Under the pieces are notes generated by a model that searched no databases, was not told where the DNA came from, and saw nothing but the letters and a program-made list of their open reading frames with translations. A stretch of 64,000 nt of DNA from an uncultured Spirochaetaceae bacterium (GTDB lineage: Bacteria; Spirochaetota; Spirochaetia; Sphaerochaetales; Sphaerochaetaceae). The first letter of the stretch is position 1. Each line of letters begins with the position of its first letter. This document shows positions 26,475 through 35,027 of the stretch, in pieces. The translations under genes were made by a program, and so were the position numbers. The stretch covers positions 1 to 64,000 of the forward strand of contig CALXOL010000008.1 in the NCBI GenBank assembly GCA_944390015.1. The letters are read 5' to 3'.

Positions 26475-27029
26475 ATGATTACAAGGGAACAGGCTGAAAC
26501 ACTTTTCAGGAAATACAATAAAAGCGAGAGCCTTTATCATCACGCACTGTCGGTAGAGGCTGTAATGAGGGAATTTGCAAAGAAACTGGGAGAGGATGAG
26601 GACTACTGGGGAATCGTAGGATTTTTACATGACATCGACTGGGAGATGTACCCGGATGAGCACTGCAAGAAAGCCCCGGAGCTTCTTAAAGAGATAGATA
26701 CCCCAGCTGACATGATTCACGCAATATGCTCACACGGATACGGCCTTGTCACGGATGTCAAACCAGAGCGTGAGATGGAGAAGATTCTCTTTGCCGTCGA
26801 TGAGCTTACAGGACTTGTAAACGCAACAGCCCTCATGCGCCCGAGCAGAATCGAAGGCATGGAAGTTAAGAGCGTAAAGAAGAAATGGAAGGATAAGAGA
26901 TTCGCAGCGGGCGTAAACCGTGAGGTCATCGAAAAGGGAGCCCAGATGGCGGGAATCGATATTACCGAGCTTATTCAGACCACCATTGATGCTATGACGA
27001 AGATCGCACCGCAGATTGGTCTTGCCTAA
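26475..27029 (+). CDS. HD-domain phosphohydrolase
   Basis: A 184-residue protein. SLYHHALSVEAVMREFA, GFLHDIDWEMYPDEH and the later ICSHGYG provide the His...HD...His metal ligands of the HD superfamily. Such small HD proteins hydrolyse nucleotides or phosphate monoesters in the cytoplasm, but the substrate cannot be read from the sequence. An AAGGAGG site seven bases before the ATG is predicted to be masked in a leader hairpin. Confidence 0.8.
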   Translation: MITREQAETLFRKYNKSESLYHHALSVEAVMREFAKKLGEDEDYWGIVGFLHDIDWEMYPDEHCKKAPELLKEIDTPADMIHAICSHGYGLVTDVKPEREMEKILFAVDELTGLVNATALMRPSRIEGMEVKSVKKKWKDKRFAAGVNREVIEKGAQMAGIDITELIQTTIDAMTKIAPQIGLA

Positions 27030-27040
27030 AATATGGGAAT

Positions 27041-27089
27041 TTGTATATAAAACTACAATTTTGTATACAAACTTCATTTTTGTATAAAA
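27041..27089 (+). promoter_or_regulatory. Three tandem GTATA operator-like sites upstream of the GntR gene
   Basis: TTGTATATAA (27041-27050), TTGTATACAA (27061-27070, perfect palindrome) and TTGTATAAAA (27080-27089) are spaced 20 and 19 bases, i.e. on one face of the helix. Similar TTGTATAC sites flank the second GntR gene at 61.4-61.6 kb. They probably bind the GntR proteins, giving autoregulation and control of kduI-kduD; binding is inferred. Confidence 0.6.
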
Positions 27090-27130
27090 TTTTTCTTTAC
27101 AACTCAACTTTTCAGAGTTATGCTAGAATC

Positions 27131-27817
27131 ATGGCAGGACAAAGAGACACAGCACAATACATCTTTGATACTCTTAAAAGTGAGATACTCTCTCTTGAAC
27201 TGAAACCGGCAGAGGAGATTTCGGAAGCTGACCTCTGCAGGAGATTCGATGCTTCCCGCACTCCGGTACGCACAGCCGTACAGCGCCTTTCAGACATAGA
27301 TTTAATCGAAATCGCACCCTACCAATATACAAGGGTAAGCCTGATAGACTTCTCTGCGGCCAGACAGATGATCTTCATGCGTATCGTAATGGAGAGCAAG
27401 ATTATTTCCGATTTCATAGACCGCGCTACAGATTTTTTAATCGAGGATCTGGAACACATAATCAGAAAACAGGATATACTGTTAAAGGGAAAGTTCGTAG
27501 CAGAAGATTTTTATAAGCTTGATGCCGAGTTCCACAGCATGTTCTTCTCTCAGATGGATCTGCTTGAGGTATGGCGCCTTCTACAGGAGAGTGTCCACTA
27601 TACGAGGCTCAGGATGCTGGACATCGTCGAGGTAAGGGATTTTCTTACCATCATCGAGGAGCACAAGAAGATACTCTCGATGGTAAGGGAAAAAGATAAG
27701 AAGGATATCCCTTCCCTTCTGGAGGTTCATTTCAATGGCGGACTGGAGAGGATCAGGGAAAGAAGCGGCGGTATGTATAAGAAATATTTTAAAAACTATA
27801 AGGAAGGAGAAATATAG
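27131..27817 (+). CDS. GntR family regulator, FCD (FadR) type
   Basis: A 228-residue regulator. Residues 1-70 form the winged HTH (EEISEADLCRRFDASRTPVRTAVQRL), and the remainder is an all-helical FCD ligand domain with metal-ligand-like positions (LDAEFHSMFF, EEHKKIL). Upstream in-frame starts at about 27041 lie inside operator-like sequence, so the ATG at 27131 was chosen. It is three bases upstream of kduI and most likely controls that operon in response to a uronate-derived acid. Its closest relative in the window is the GntR protein at 61692. Confidence 0.85.
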   Translation: MAGQRDTAQYIFDTLKSEILSLELKPAEEISEADLCRRFDASRTPVRTAVQRLSDIDLIEIAPYQYTRVSLIDFSAARQMIFMRIVMESKIISDFIDRATDFLIEDLEHIIRKQDILLKGKFVAEDFYKLDAEFHSMFFSQMDLLEVWRLLQESVHYTRLRMLDIVEVRDFLTIIEEHKKILSMVREKDKKDIPSLLEVHFNGGLERIRERSGGMYKKYFKNYKEGEI

Positions 27818-27819
27818 TT

Positions 27820-28662
27820 ATGGACATTCGTTATTCAACAGGTAAGGAGCCATTCAAGAGAATGACTACCGACGAGCTCAGGGATGAGTTCCTCGTAACA
27901 GGAATTTTCAAGGCAGACGACATCTCCTGCGTATACTCTCACATCGACAGGATCGTAGTCATGGGATGTATGCCTGTTAAGGAAGAAGTAAGTGCCGACA
28001 AGGGAATCGACACATGGAAGAACTTCGGAGCTCACTATCTTCTCGAGAGAAGGGAGATGGGAGTCATCAATATCGGAGAAGAGGGTTCCGTAAAGGTTGA
28101 CGGAACGGAATATAAGATGGGACATTTCGACTGTCTCTACATTCCTATGGGAACAAAGGAAGTCACATTCAAGAGCGTAGACGGAGATAAACCTGCGAAG
28201 TTCTACATCATCACGGTTCCAGCTCATAAGCCATGCCCACTCAAGCATATTCCATTTGAGAATGCAATCCACAAGCATCTTGGTTCCCAGGCTACAAGCA
28301 ACGAGAGGACAATCAACCAGTACATTCATCCAGATGTACTTGAGACATGCCAGCTCTCAATGGGCCTGACACACCTTGAAGAGGGATCTGTTTGGAACAC
28401 GATGCCTGTTCACACACATGAGAGAAGAATGGAGGTCTACTTCTACTTCGACATTCCAAACGACAACGTCGTATTCCATTTCATGGGTGAGCCAAACGAG
28501 AGCAGGCATATCGTAATGCATAACGATGAGGCCGTAATCAATCCAAGCTGGTCAATCCATGCAGGATGCGGTACATCAAACTACACATTCATCTGGGCAA
28601 TGTGCGGTGAGAACAGAGCTTATGACGATCAGGATTGGATCGCAACGAACGATTTAAGATAA
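27820..28662 (+). CDS. kduI: 5-dehydro-4-deoxy-D-glucuronate isomerase
   Basis: A 280-residue cupin enzyme. The N-terminal FLVTGIFKADDISCVYSHID and the zinc site VHTHERRMEVYFYF (H-x-H-x4-E) plus SWSIHAGCG identify KduI. It isomerises 4-deoxy-L-threo-5-hexosulose uronate to 3-deoxy-D-glycero-2,5-hexodiulosonate in pectin and glycosaminoglycan breakdown. An AAGGAGAAATATAGTT leader precedes the ATG. It forms an operon with gntR and kduD. Confidence 0.95.
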   Translation: MDIRYSTGKEPFKRMTTDELRDEFLVTGIFKADDISCVYSHIDRIVVMGCMPVKEEVSADKGIDTWKNFGAHYLLERREMGVINIGEEGSVKVDGTEYKMGHFDCLYIPMGTKEVTFKSVDGDKPAKFYIITVPAHKPCPLKHIPFENAIHKHLGSQATSNERTINQYIHPDVLETCQLSMGLTHLEEGSVWNTMPVHTHERRMEVYFYFDIPNDNVVFHFMGEPNESRHIVMHNDEAVINPSWSIHAGCGTSNYTFIWAMCGENRAYDDQDWIATNDLR

Positions 28663-28682
28663 AAATCAGGAGGAAAAGAATT

Positions 28683-29468
28683 ATGGACATGAAAGATTTC
28701 TCACTAGAGGGAAAAGTAGCATGGGTAACAGGTGCAAGCTACGGAATCGGATTCGCAATCGCATCCGCATTTGCTACAGCTGGTGCTAAGATCGTATTCA
28801 ACGATATCAAGCAGGAGCTCGTAGACAAGGGAGTCGCAGCTTACAAGGAAGAAGGAATCGAAGCAACAGGTTATGTCTGTGACGTTACGAACGAAGAGCA
28901 GGTTCAGGCAACAACCGAGGCTATCATCGAGAAGTTCGGCAAGATCGATATCCTCGTAAACAACGCAGGAATCATCAAGAGAATTCCTATGCTCGAGATG
29001 AAGGCTTCTGAGTTCAGGCAGGTAATCGATGTAGACCTCAATGCTCCGTTCATCGTATCAAAGGCTGTTATTCCTTCAATGATCAAGAACGGTCATGGAA
29101 AGATCATCAACATCTGCTCCATGATGAGCGAGCTCGGAAGAGAGACCGTAAGCGCATACGCAGCTGCTAAGGGTGGTCTCAAGATGCTCACAAGGAACAT
29201 TGCAAGTGAGTACGGACAGTACAACATCCAGTGCAACGGTATTGGACCTGGATATATCGAGACACCTCAGACAGCACCTCTGAGAACTCCAGGACATCCT
29301 TTCAACGAGTTCATCCTCGCTAAGACACCTGCAAACCGCTGGGGAAAGACATCTGACCTTCAGGGACCAGCCGTATTCCTCGCATCGGATGCATCCAACT
29401 TCGTAAACGGACATGTCCTTTACGTAGACGGTGGTATCCTCGCATACATCGGAAAGCAGCCTCAGTAA
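28683..29468 (+). CDS. kduD: 2-dehydro-3-deoxy-D-gluconate 5-dehydrogenase
   Basis: A 261-residue SDR oxidoreductase. TGASYGIGFAIA is the NAD(P) site, NNAG follows, and SAYAAAKGG supplies the Tyr-x3-Lys catalytic pair. Placed after kduI it fits KduD, which reduces 3-deoxy-2,5-hexodiulosonate to KDG; a gluconate 5-dehydrogenase role is the alternative. AGGAGG lies upstream of the ATG at 28683; an upstream in-frame start inside kduI is rejected. A strong terminator follows. Confidence 0.9.
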   Translation: MDMKDFSLEGKVAWVTGASYGIGFAIASAFATAGAKIVFNDIKQELVDKGVAAYKEEGIEATGYVCDVTNEEQVQATTEAIIEKFGKIDILVNNAGIIKRIPMLEMKASEFRQVIDVDLNAPFIVSKAVIPSMIKNGHGKIINICSMMSELGRETVSAYAAAKGGLKMLTRNIASEYGQYNIQCNGIGPGYIETPQTAPLRTPGHPFNEFILAKTPANRWGKTSDLQGPAVFLASDASNFVNGHVLYVDGGILAYIGKQPQ

Positions 29469-29487
29469 GAGAAGGAGAAAAACACAA

Positions 29488-29516
29488 CGGGCAGGTTTGA
29501 GATCTGCCCGTTTTTT
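29488..29516 (+). terminator. Rho-independent terminator of the kdu operon
   Basis: Stem CGGGCAG/CTGCCCG (29488-29494 with 29504-29510) followed by TTTTTT. It closes the gntR-kduI-kduD unit. Confidence 0.9.
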
Positions 29517-29548
29517 CTTGCCATCCAGCTCAAGGGCAATCAGAATAC

Positions 29549-30883
29549 TTACCTCTTCCCTTTCAGTCTTTGCATCATGTAGATATAACTCGGGATGACG
29601 ATTAAATCAGCACCAATCCATGCTAGTGGGGATGAAAAGACTACTCCAGCATACCCTATGACACTTGCCAGTATTATCGAGGAAGCAGAACGTGCGACAA
29701 GCTCCACAATACATGCGACGAAAGGTGCAATGGAATTGCCCATGGCCTGGACACTGGTCCTATATACGCATAAAAGACCGAGCATAGGATAAAAAGGAAG
29801 TGTTATCTTGAAGAAATCCCATGCGTAGCCATAAACAGCAGGAGAAGCATCTGAGACAAACATTGGAACAATGTACGGCTCAATAATGAGTATTATGGCT
29901 ATCATCAGGAAGTCAGTGATCTCCGTAATGGCCAAAGCATTCCATACACCTTTTCTTATCCTCTCATTATCGCCTGCACCAAAGTTCTGTGCGACATATG
30001 CGGCAATTGCCGTGATGAATGCATTATTAACCAAAACAGAGAGCTGATCCACCTTAGTCGCTGCCGTATATCCTGCAATCGCCTCCGTACCAATGCTGTT
30101 GACGGAGGTCTGCATGACAAGCTGGCCTATACACATGACGGACATCTGAAATCCCATCAGAAAGCCAAGACGGAGATTCGCCATGATCTTCCCCGCAGAG
30201 CAAGCCCAATCTTCCTTTCTCAATCGAAGAACATCATACCTTCTGATTGCTGAGGCAAAAGAAAGTATTCCAGCTATGAGCTGGGAGAGAACCGTTGCCA
30301 GCGCCGCTCCTCCAACCCCCATACCGAATGGAACTATGAATACGATGTCGAGCACGACATTCAGGACAGATGAAAAAACAAGATAGATTAATGGTAATCT
30401 GCTATCGCCAAGCGCCCTGAGGATGTTTGAAATCAGATTATAGAGAATCGTGGCGCCAGTGCCTGCAAGAACGACAACCAGATATACCGTAGCATCTTCT
30501 TTTATCTCAAGCGGCACTTCCATGATGTCTATTATCCATCCAGCCATGGCACAGGTTATTGATGTTATTACTACGGTACATACCAAAGATATATATATCG
30601 AAGCTGCGATGTTACGCCTGGCATCACTATAATCTCGAGCTCCTATGCTATGCGCAAGAATTATGGAAAATCCATTTGTCAGCCCTTGTATGAAGCAAAG
30701 GATGAAATACACGAAAACAGTGGTCGCCCCAACTGCGGCAAGGGCATCCTCACCTATCGTCTGCCCTACTATTATGGTATCTGCAAGAGTATATAAAAGC
30801 TGAAACAGATTACCGCCGATAATCGGTAAAGAGAACTTAAGTATGACTGAAAAGGGTCTACCCTTTGTAAGGTCTTCCGCCAT
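29549..30883 (-). CDS. MATE family efflux transporter
   Basis: A 444-residue, 12-helix MATE protein beginning MAEDLTKGRPFSVILKF and continuing with FQLLYTLADTIIVGQTIG, the DinF/NorM-type N-terminal signature. The ATG at 30883 was chosen over one 42 bases upstream because the family begins at this point and GGGAG lies upstream, though at a long spacing. It is convergent with kduD and is the second of three MATE genes in the window. Substrate unknown. Confidence 0.9.
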   Translation of the reverse strand: MAEDLTKGRPFSVILKFSLPIIGGNLFQLLYTLADTIIVGQTIGEDALAAVGATTVFVYFILCFIQGLTNGFSIILAHSIGARDYSDARRNIAASIYISLVCTVVITSITCAMAGWIIDIMEVPLEIKEDATVYLVVVLAGTGATILYNLISNILRALGDSRLPLIYLVFSSVLNVVLDIVFIVPFGMGVGGAALATVLSQLIAGILSFASAIRRYDVLRLRKEDWACSAGKIMANLRLGFLMGFQMSVMCIGQLVMQTSVNSIGTEAIAGYTAATKVDQLSVLVNNAFITAIAAYVAQNFGAGDNERIRKGVWNALAITEITDFLMIAIILIIEPYIVPMFVSDASPAVYGYAWDFFKITLPFYPMLGLLCVYRTSVQAMGNSIAPFVACIVELVARSASSIILASVIGYAGVVFSSPLAWIGADLIVIPSYIYMMQRLKGKR

Positions 30884-30988
30884 GTTATAAAACACTCCCA
30901 AAATTAAAATCGATTGTAGAAACATGTATTGGCTTGTTCAACAATTTTCTGTGCTTAAAACGGGGAAAAAAACGGCTATTTTAAAATC

Positions 30989-31321
30989 ATGGAACAACTA
31001 CAGCTATATCAGTTCTGCACATACCTTGGTAACGCAGAATCAAATGAAATGAGAATGCATATAAGAGAAATAGTGACGATAGTGCATGAAAAGGAGAGAG
31101 TACGTGTCATAAAACCCTGGTTTCCCTTACGCTATCATAATCATGCGCTCTTCTGGAAGGATACAACCATAAAATTCCCTCTCATGGACAGCTATAAGAA
31201 AAAAGAGCTGAGAAAGGACATGCATTTCCGCCTCAATCCAGTTCTAGGGAAGGCAGATGTCAAGTATAAGGAGGAGAGGCTCTATCTTCAAATCAAGATT
31301 GAGATTCCCGACACTCTTTAG
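30989..31321 (+). CDS. Hypothetical protein, 110 residues
   Basis: A basic soluble protein with no motif I recognise. It begins MEQLQLYQFCTYLG and is rich in aromatic and charged residues, with no signal peptide or membrane segment. It is divergent from the MATE gene and its stop overlaps the stop of the convergent ZIP gene by four bases. The preserved frame and tight packing suggest a real gene. Confidence 0.5.
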   Translation: MEQLQLYQFCTYLGNAESNEMRMHIREIVTIVHEKERVRVIKPWFPLRYHNHALFWKDTTIKFPLMDSYKKKELRKDMHFRLNPVLGKADVKYKEERLYLQIKIEIPDTL

Positions 31322-32076
31322 CCGAAAATGCCATCAAGAAGCATCATAGCGGCAAACCCGATTGCCGCTCCGACCGTCCCTATGTTGGAGTGCTCTCCCT
31401 CGGAGGCCTCAGGAATGAGTTCTTCAACGACTACATAGAACATGGCCCCGGCGGCAAGGGAAAGCAGGAACGGCAGAGCCACAGTAAGCACGGAGACAAG
31501 AAGGAACGCAATCAAGGCTCCTATCGGCTCAACAGCTCCCGATATAGCACCTTCAAGAAACGCCCTTCCCCTACTCTTCCCCTCCTTATAAAGAGGCATG
31601 GAGACGATAAGCCCCTCAGGAAAGTTCTGAAGCGCTATTCCAAAAGAAAGAGCCAAAGCAGATGCATATGAGATGTTTGAATAGGTTGAAAGCGAAGCGG
31701 CTGCGGCCGCACCGACAGCCATCCCTTCCGGGATATTATGTAACGTGACTGCGAGCATCAGAAGTGCTGACTTACTCAGCCCTGATGGTTTTCCTTCCGC
31801 AGCAGAAGCCGTCGCATGGATATGTGGAACAACCGTATCGAGAAGCAGAAGCAGGAGGATGCCGGAAAGAAAACCTAATGCCGCCGTATAATATGAGGAT
31901 GTCTCAATTGCAGGAAGAAGGAGCGACCATACGGAGGCTGCCACCATCACACCTGCGGCAAACCCTGTGATAGCCTTACCGCTCTTAACACCTATTTCCC
32001 CACGAAGGAAATAGACTGCAAGAGAACCGAGAAGCGTCCCAACAAAAGGAGTTAGAAAAATAAGTATTAGGCTCAT
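31318..32076 (-). CDS. ZIP family divalent metal transporter
   Basis: A 252-residue, 8-helix protein. LHNIPEGMAVGAA and GIALQNFPEGLIV are the two metal-binding helices of ZIP/ZupT transporters, which import zinc, iron or manganese. A His-containing variable loop (DTVVPHIHATASA) lies between helices 3 and 4. It is a single gene, convergent with the hypothetical protein gene. Metal preference cannot be deduced. Confidence 0.9.
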   Translation of the reverse strand: MSLILIFLTPFVGTLLGSLAVYFLRGEIGVKSGKAITGFAAGVMVAASVWSLLLPAIETSSYYTAALGFLSGILLLLLLDTVVPHIHATASAAEGKPSGLSKSALLMLAVTLHNIPEGMAVGAAAAASLSTYSNISYASALALSFGIALQNFPEGLIVSMPLYKEGKSRGRAFLEGAISGAVEPIGALIAFLLVSVLTVALPFLLSLAAGAMFYVVVEELIPEASEGEHSNIGTVGAAIGFAAMMLLDGIFG

Positions 32077-32253
32077 GTAGTCATGATACTACTACTGCAA
32101 CATACGCAAAAGAAGTATTTAGGCAAAAACATATAATAAGATAATTAGCCAAAAATTAGCCAAAATTAAGAAATTATTTGAATTACAACGAAAAAAACAG
32201 TACAATTTTAACAGAGAATATTCCGTTTGCAGGAACTAATTTGGAGCGTCAAC

Positions 32254-33354
32254 ATGATTTTAATGAATTTGAAAGCAAATAATCTTTATTCCTTTAATGA
32301 TTTTCATATAAACTTTGCCTACCCAAAAAAACTTTTAAATTCTACTGTTGCAGACGAATTCATAATTGCTCGTCCCAATTTCAGATACAAAAAAATCAAT
32401 ATATTGATGGGCTCAAATGCATCAGGAAAAACTACGTTAGGACGTTTGCTGATGGGTATTTTTAACTTTCTTGAAAATGGACAGAACTGGCCTTATTTAG
32501 AGGACGCTGTTTACGACAAAAATAAAACAGCATCTATATCACTGGATCTTGTTCTTGCTGATTTGTTCTTTTATCGAATAGATATACAAATCGAGACAGA
32601 AAACATAGGAGAAGACCAATCATATAAAATCTGTGTAAGAAAAACAAACATCAATACATATGATGACTATGAAAGCTGTGTAGAAAAAGTAGAAAAACAG
32701 CAACTAACCTACACGGACAAAATAAATGAAGAGCTATCAAAAATAAATAAAAAACTATTAGGATGGTCCTTTTCTTTTCCTTCTACCAATTTAAATGTTG
32801 ATACAAGTAATCTTAATAAGAACCTATATTGTAAAATCCTAGAAAACATTTTGAGAACATTGGATCCATCCATAAAAAAAGTTGAGCAGTTGAATACTGT
32901 TGAGGATTCATATATCATCTGGATGAAAGAAAAGAAACTATTAATGCAAGAAGGGAAACTGGCATTAAATAATATTCTCTCAAGTGGCACCTCTGCAGGT
33001 ATTGAAATTGCCGCAATGCTCACTGAAATCATAGAGAACAAAACCGGGTTTTACTATAGCGACGAAAGATTTTCATACGTCAACAGTGACATAGAGGTTG
33101 CTATTATCTCACTAATGATTGAAAAATTGGGAAATGATTCTCAACTATTTATAACCACACATAACAGCGACGTTCTTGATATGAATCTTCCAAAGCATTC
33201 ATTTACCTTTTTAAGAAAAGATTCGGAAGGGACAATAAAGGCGGCATATGCATCGGATTATCTAAAGAAAAATACCGCATCATTAAAGAATGCTGTTATT
33301 AATGATGTTTTCTCAACTGCGCCACGGTTAAATCTTCTCGATGAATTGGCATGA
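32254..33354 (+). CDS. AAA/ABC-type ATPase of a candidate two-gene defence system
   Basis: A 366-residue SMC/OLD-like ATPase. Walker A is GSNASGKTT (53-61, Lys59), the signature-like loop is SSGTSAG (243-249), Walker B-like YYSDE ends at D270-E271, and the switch His is in TTHNSDVLDM (H303). These match AAA_21-type ATPases of OLD, PARIS, AbiL and Septu defence systems. The ATG at 32254 is preferred, with GGAG upstream. The gene is AT-rich compared with its neighbours and is followed almost directly by a TOPRIM-like gene, indicating a transferred ATPase-effector pair. The exact system is not identified. Confidence 0.75.
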   Translation: MILMNLKANNLYSFNDFHINFAYPKKLLNSTVADEFIIARPNFRYKKINILMGSNASGKTTLGRLLMGIFNFLENGQNWPYLEDAVYDKNKTASISLDLVLADLFFYRIDIQIETENIGEDQSYKICVRKTNINTYDDYESCVEKVEKQQLTYTDKINEELSKINKKLLGWSFSFPSTNLNVDTSNLNKNLYCKILENILRTLDPSIKKVEQLNTVEDSYIIWMKEKKLLMQEGKLALNNILSSGTSAGIEIAAMLTEIIENKTGFYYSDERFSYVNSDIEVAIISLMIEKLGNDSQLFITTHNSDVLDMNLPKHSFTFLRKDSEGTIKAAYASDYLKKNTASLKNAVINDVFSTAPRLNLLDELA

Positions 33355-33365
33355 ATGAGGTGAAA

Positions 33366-33893
33366 ATGAACACGCGAATAGTATATTACGTCGAAGGAGA
33401 AACGGAAGAAACTTTCATTGGCTCGCTGAAAGGTGAGATGAGTCTGATATTGCCAGGGAGAATCAGAGTTTTTAATGTCGTCAATAAACCATTATCAAAT
33501 TTCATAAGAAGAGGTTTTTCGCAAAATGAAATTGCGGTTTTCGTTTTCGATACAGATACGGGCAAAATAGAGATTTTGGAACAGAATATCAGTATGCTGG
33601 AAATAGAAAAGAAACGCAAAAAACTAAAAGACTATCTATTCATATTGCAAGTACCTAATCTCGAAGGAGAACTGATAAGAAGTTGCTCGAAATTAAGCAA
33701 AATAAAAGATTTTTTCAGCAGCAACAAGGATTCGGATTTCAAGCCGATGATGGCACAGGCAAAGTCATTAAAAGTAACATTAGAAAGGCACGGCTTTGAT
33801 TTCGGAAAGCTTTGGATTTTTTCTCCTACCAATGAATTCGCCCGTTACAAAAATGGAAAGAAACAAATTGTACGGAAAAACAACGCAATATAA
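33366..33893 (+). CDS. TOPRIM-like (RloB/OLD-type) effector partner
   Basis: A 175-residue protein. YYVEGETEETFI (E10-G-E-T-E14) and FVFDTDTG (D62-x-D64) are the two acidic motifs of a TOPRIM fold, which coordinates metal in OLD-family, RloB and AriB nucleases. A later PNLEGELIRSC segment also fits that group. The protein is short, so it is close to a bare TOPRIM unit. GAGG lies five bases before the ATG at 33366; another in-frame ATG at 33351 overlaps the ATPase stop. It probably acts as a nuclease released or activated by the ATPase when a phage trigger is sensed; this is inference from the domain pairing. Confidence 0.65.
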   Translation: MNTRIVYYVEGETEETFIGSLKGEMSLILPGRIRVFNVVNKPLSNFIRRGFSQNEIAVFVFDTDTGKIEILEQNISMLEIEKKRKKLKDYLFILQVPNLEGELIRSCSKLSKIKDFFSSNKDSDFKPMMAQAKSLKVTLERHGFDFGKLWIFSPTNEFARYKNGKKQIVRKNNAI

Positions 33894-33899
33894 AGGCTT

Positions 33900-34250
33900 T
33901 CACATAGATACCTTCAAGTAATACCCTTCCCCAGATGAGAGCCCCCAGACAAGCCGTCCCCTACGTTTTGGAAATATTAGGCTCTCATTCCACTCAGGAT
34001 AGAGCTTCCTCAAAATCACCCCATCATAGGTCTCAAGCGCAACGAATGTAATATAGTCATCCTTTGTCATTGGATGATTAATGCTTACAAAAAGCTCATC
34101 ATCCTCAACTTTCAGAGCCAGAGAGGATGAATCTTCTGATGAGATAAGGCAAGGCTTGAGGGACTTGCTACAGCATGAGACGGAGACAGATGAGGATGAT
34201 ACGGTAACAGAGCCGCAATCAGGGCATACGAAATACGAAAAAGTTTTCAT
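33900..34250 (-). CDS. Desulfoferrodoxin-like protein with degenerate active site
   Basis: About 116 residues. The N-terminus, FVCPDCGSVTV and then SVSCCSKSLKP, has the C-x2-C...CC pattern of a desulforedoxin iron centre. The second half, LFVSINHPMTKDDYITFVAL, resembles the superoxide reductase domain (PHPM-x-x-x-HYI), but the second His is Asp and the C-terminal Cys-x-x-His pair is absent, so superoxide reductase activity is unlikely. It may be a rubredoxin-like electron carrier or a decaying gene. An ATG at 34274 is an alternative start. It is divergent from the chelatase gene. Confidence 0.55.
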   Translation of the reverse strand: MKTFSYFVCPDCGSVTVSSSSVSVSCCSKSLKPCLISSEDSSSLALKVEDDELFVSINHPMTKDDYITFVALETYDGVILRKLYPEWNESLIFPKRRGRLVWGLSSGEGYYLKVSM

Positions 34251-34310
34251 ATCTTTTAAATCTACAGAAAGCATAGAATCTTGTCAAAGACTATTGCCCG
34301 CCATCAGTCA

Positions 34311-35027
34311 ATGGTATACTGTTTTCTTGTGGGAAAGAGAATCATAATCGTAAGTTTTGGCTCAAATGATGGGGATGGAGCAAAGGATATTAAAAAGGCA
34401 GAAGAGAGTCTTGCGTTATTATCCCCCTATCCCGTCTCTTATGCCTACACATCACATCAGACCATTTGTGAAGATAGTACTCATAAGAGCCTTGAAGAGA
34501 CCATAAAAGCTGAAAAAGAGTGCGAGATCCTAATAATGCCGCTTCTTATCCAGAGAGGCTCTCAGTATGAGAAGCTTCTGGCTTTAAACAAGAGTTGTGC
34601 TCTTCCCCTACTTGGAAGTAAAGGCAATGCGGAAAGAGTGGCAGAGATCATAAATGAAAACCTTGAAAGAAGAGAAGGGCTTAGATACCTCATCATAGCT
34701 CATGGAAGTGAAGAGGTAAGCACAAGTGAATATAAGGTTCTAGAGTCTCTTCTTAGGGATGATATAAGCATAGCGACGCTTAAAGGAGATTTAAGCTACA
34801 AAGATGCACACATAGAAGAAAAGAGTGTGCACATCTTTCCATTTCTACTTACTTATGCCCATCATGCGAAAAATGAGATAGCAGGAGATGTCGTCTCGCA
34901 TTTTGAGGAGCAAGGAAAGGATGTAAGCCTTTCTGAGTGTGGACTGCTATCAAGTTTTCCTTCCTTGATAAAAATATTCGAGAAGAACCTTATGTCCCTT
35001 TTAGAAGAAGATGTACTTCCTTCCTGA
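34311..35027 (+). CDS. cbiK: CbiK-like sirohydrochlorin chelatase
   Basis: About 238 residues. IIIVSFGSN at the start of the domain, YLIIAHGSEE and FPFLLTYAHHAKNEIAGD match CbiK-type class II chelatases, with both metal-site His regions present. Such enzymes insert cobalt or iron into sirohydrochlorin for cobalamin or siroheme. The start is uncertain: ATG 34311, a TTG at 34281 and a GTG at 34329 are all in frame, and none has a clear SD. The 3' end overlaps the convergent ATPase gene by 27 bases. With a siroheme-type reductase nearby, iron insertion is a reasonable guess. Confidence 0.65.
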   Translation: MVYCFLVGKRIIIVSFGSNDGDGAKDIKKAEESLALLSPYPVSYAYTSHQTICEDSTHKSLEETIKAEKECEILIMPLLIQRGSQYEKLLALNKSCALPLLGSKGNAERVAEIINENLERREGLRYLIIAHGSEEVSTSEYKVLESLLRDDISIATLKGDLSYKDAHIEEKSVHIFPFLLTYAHHAKNEIAGDVVSHFEEQGKDVSLSECGLLSSFPSLIKIFEKNLMSLLEEDVLPS

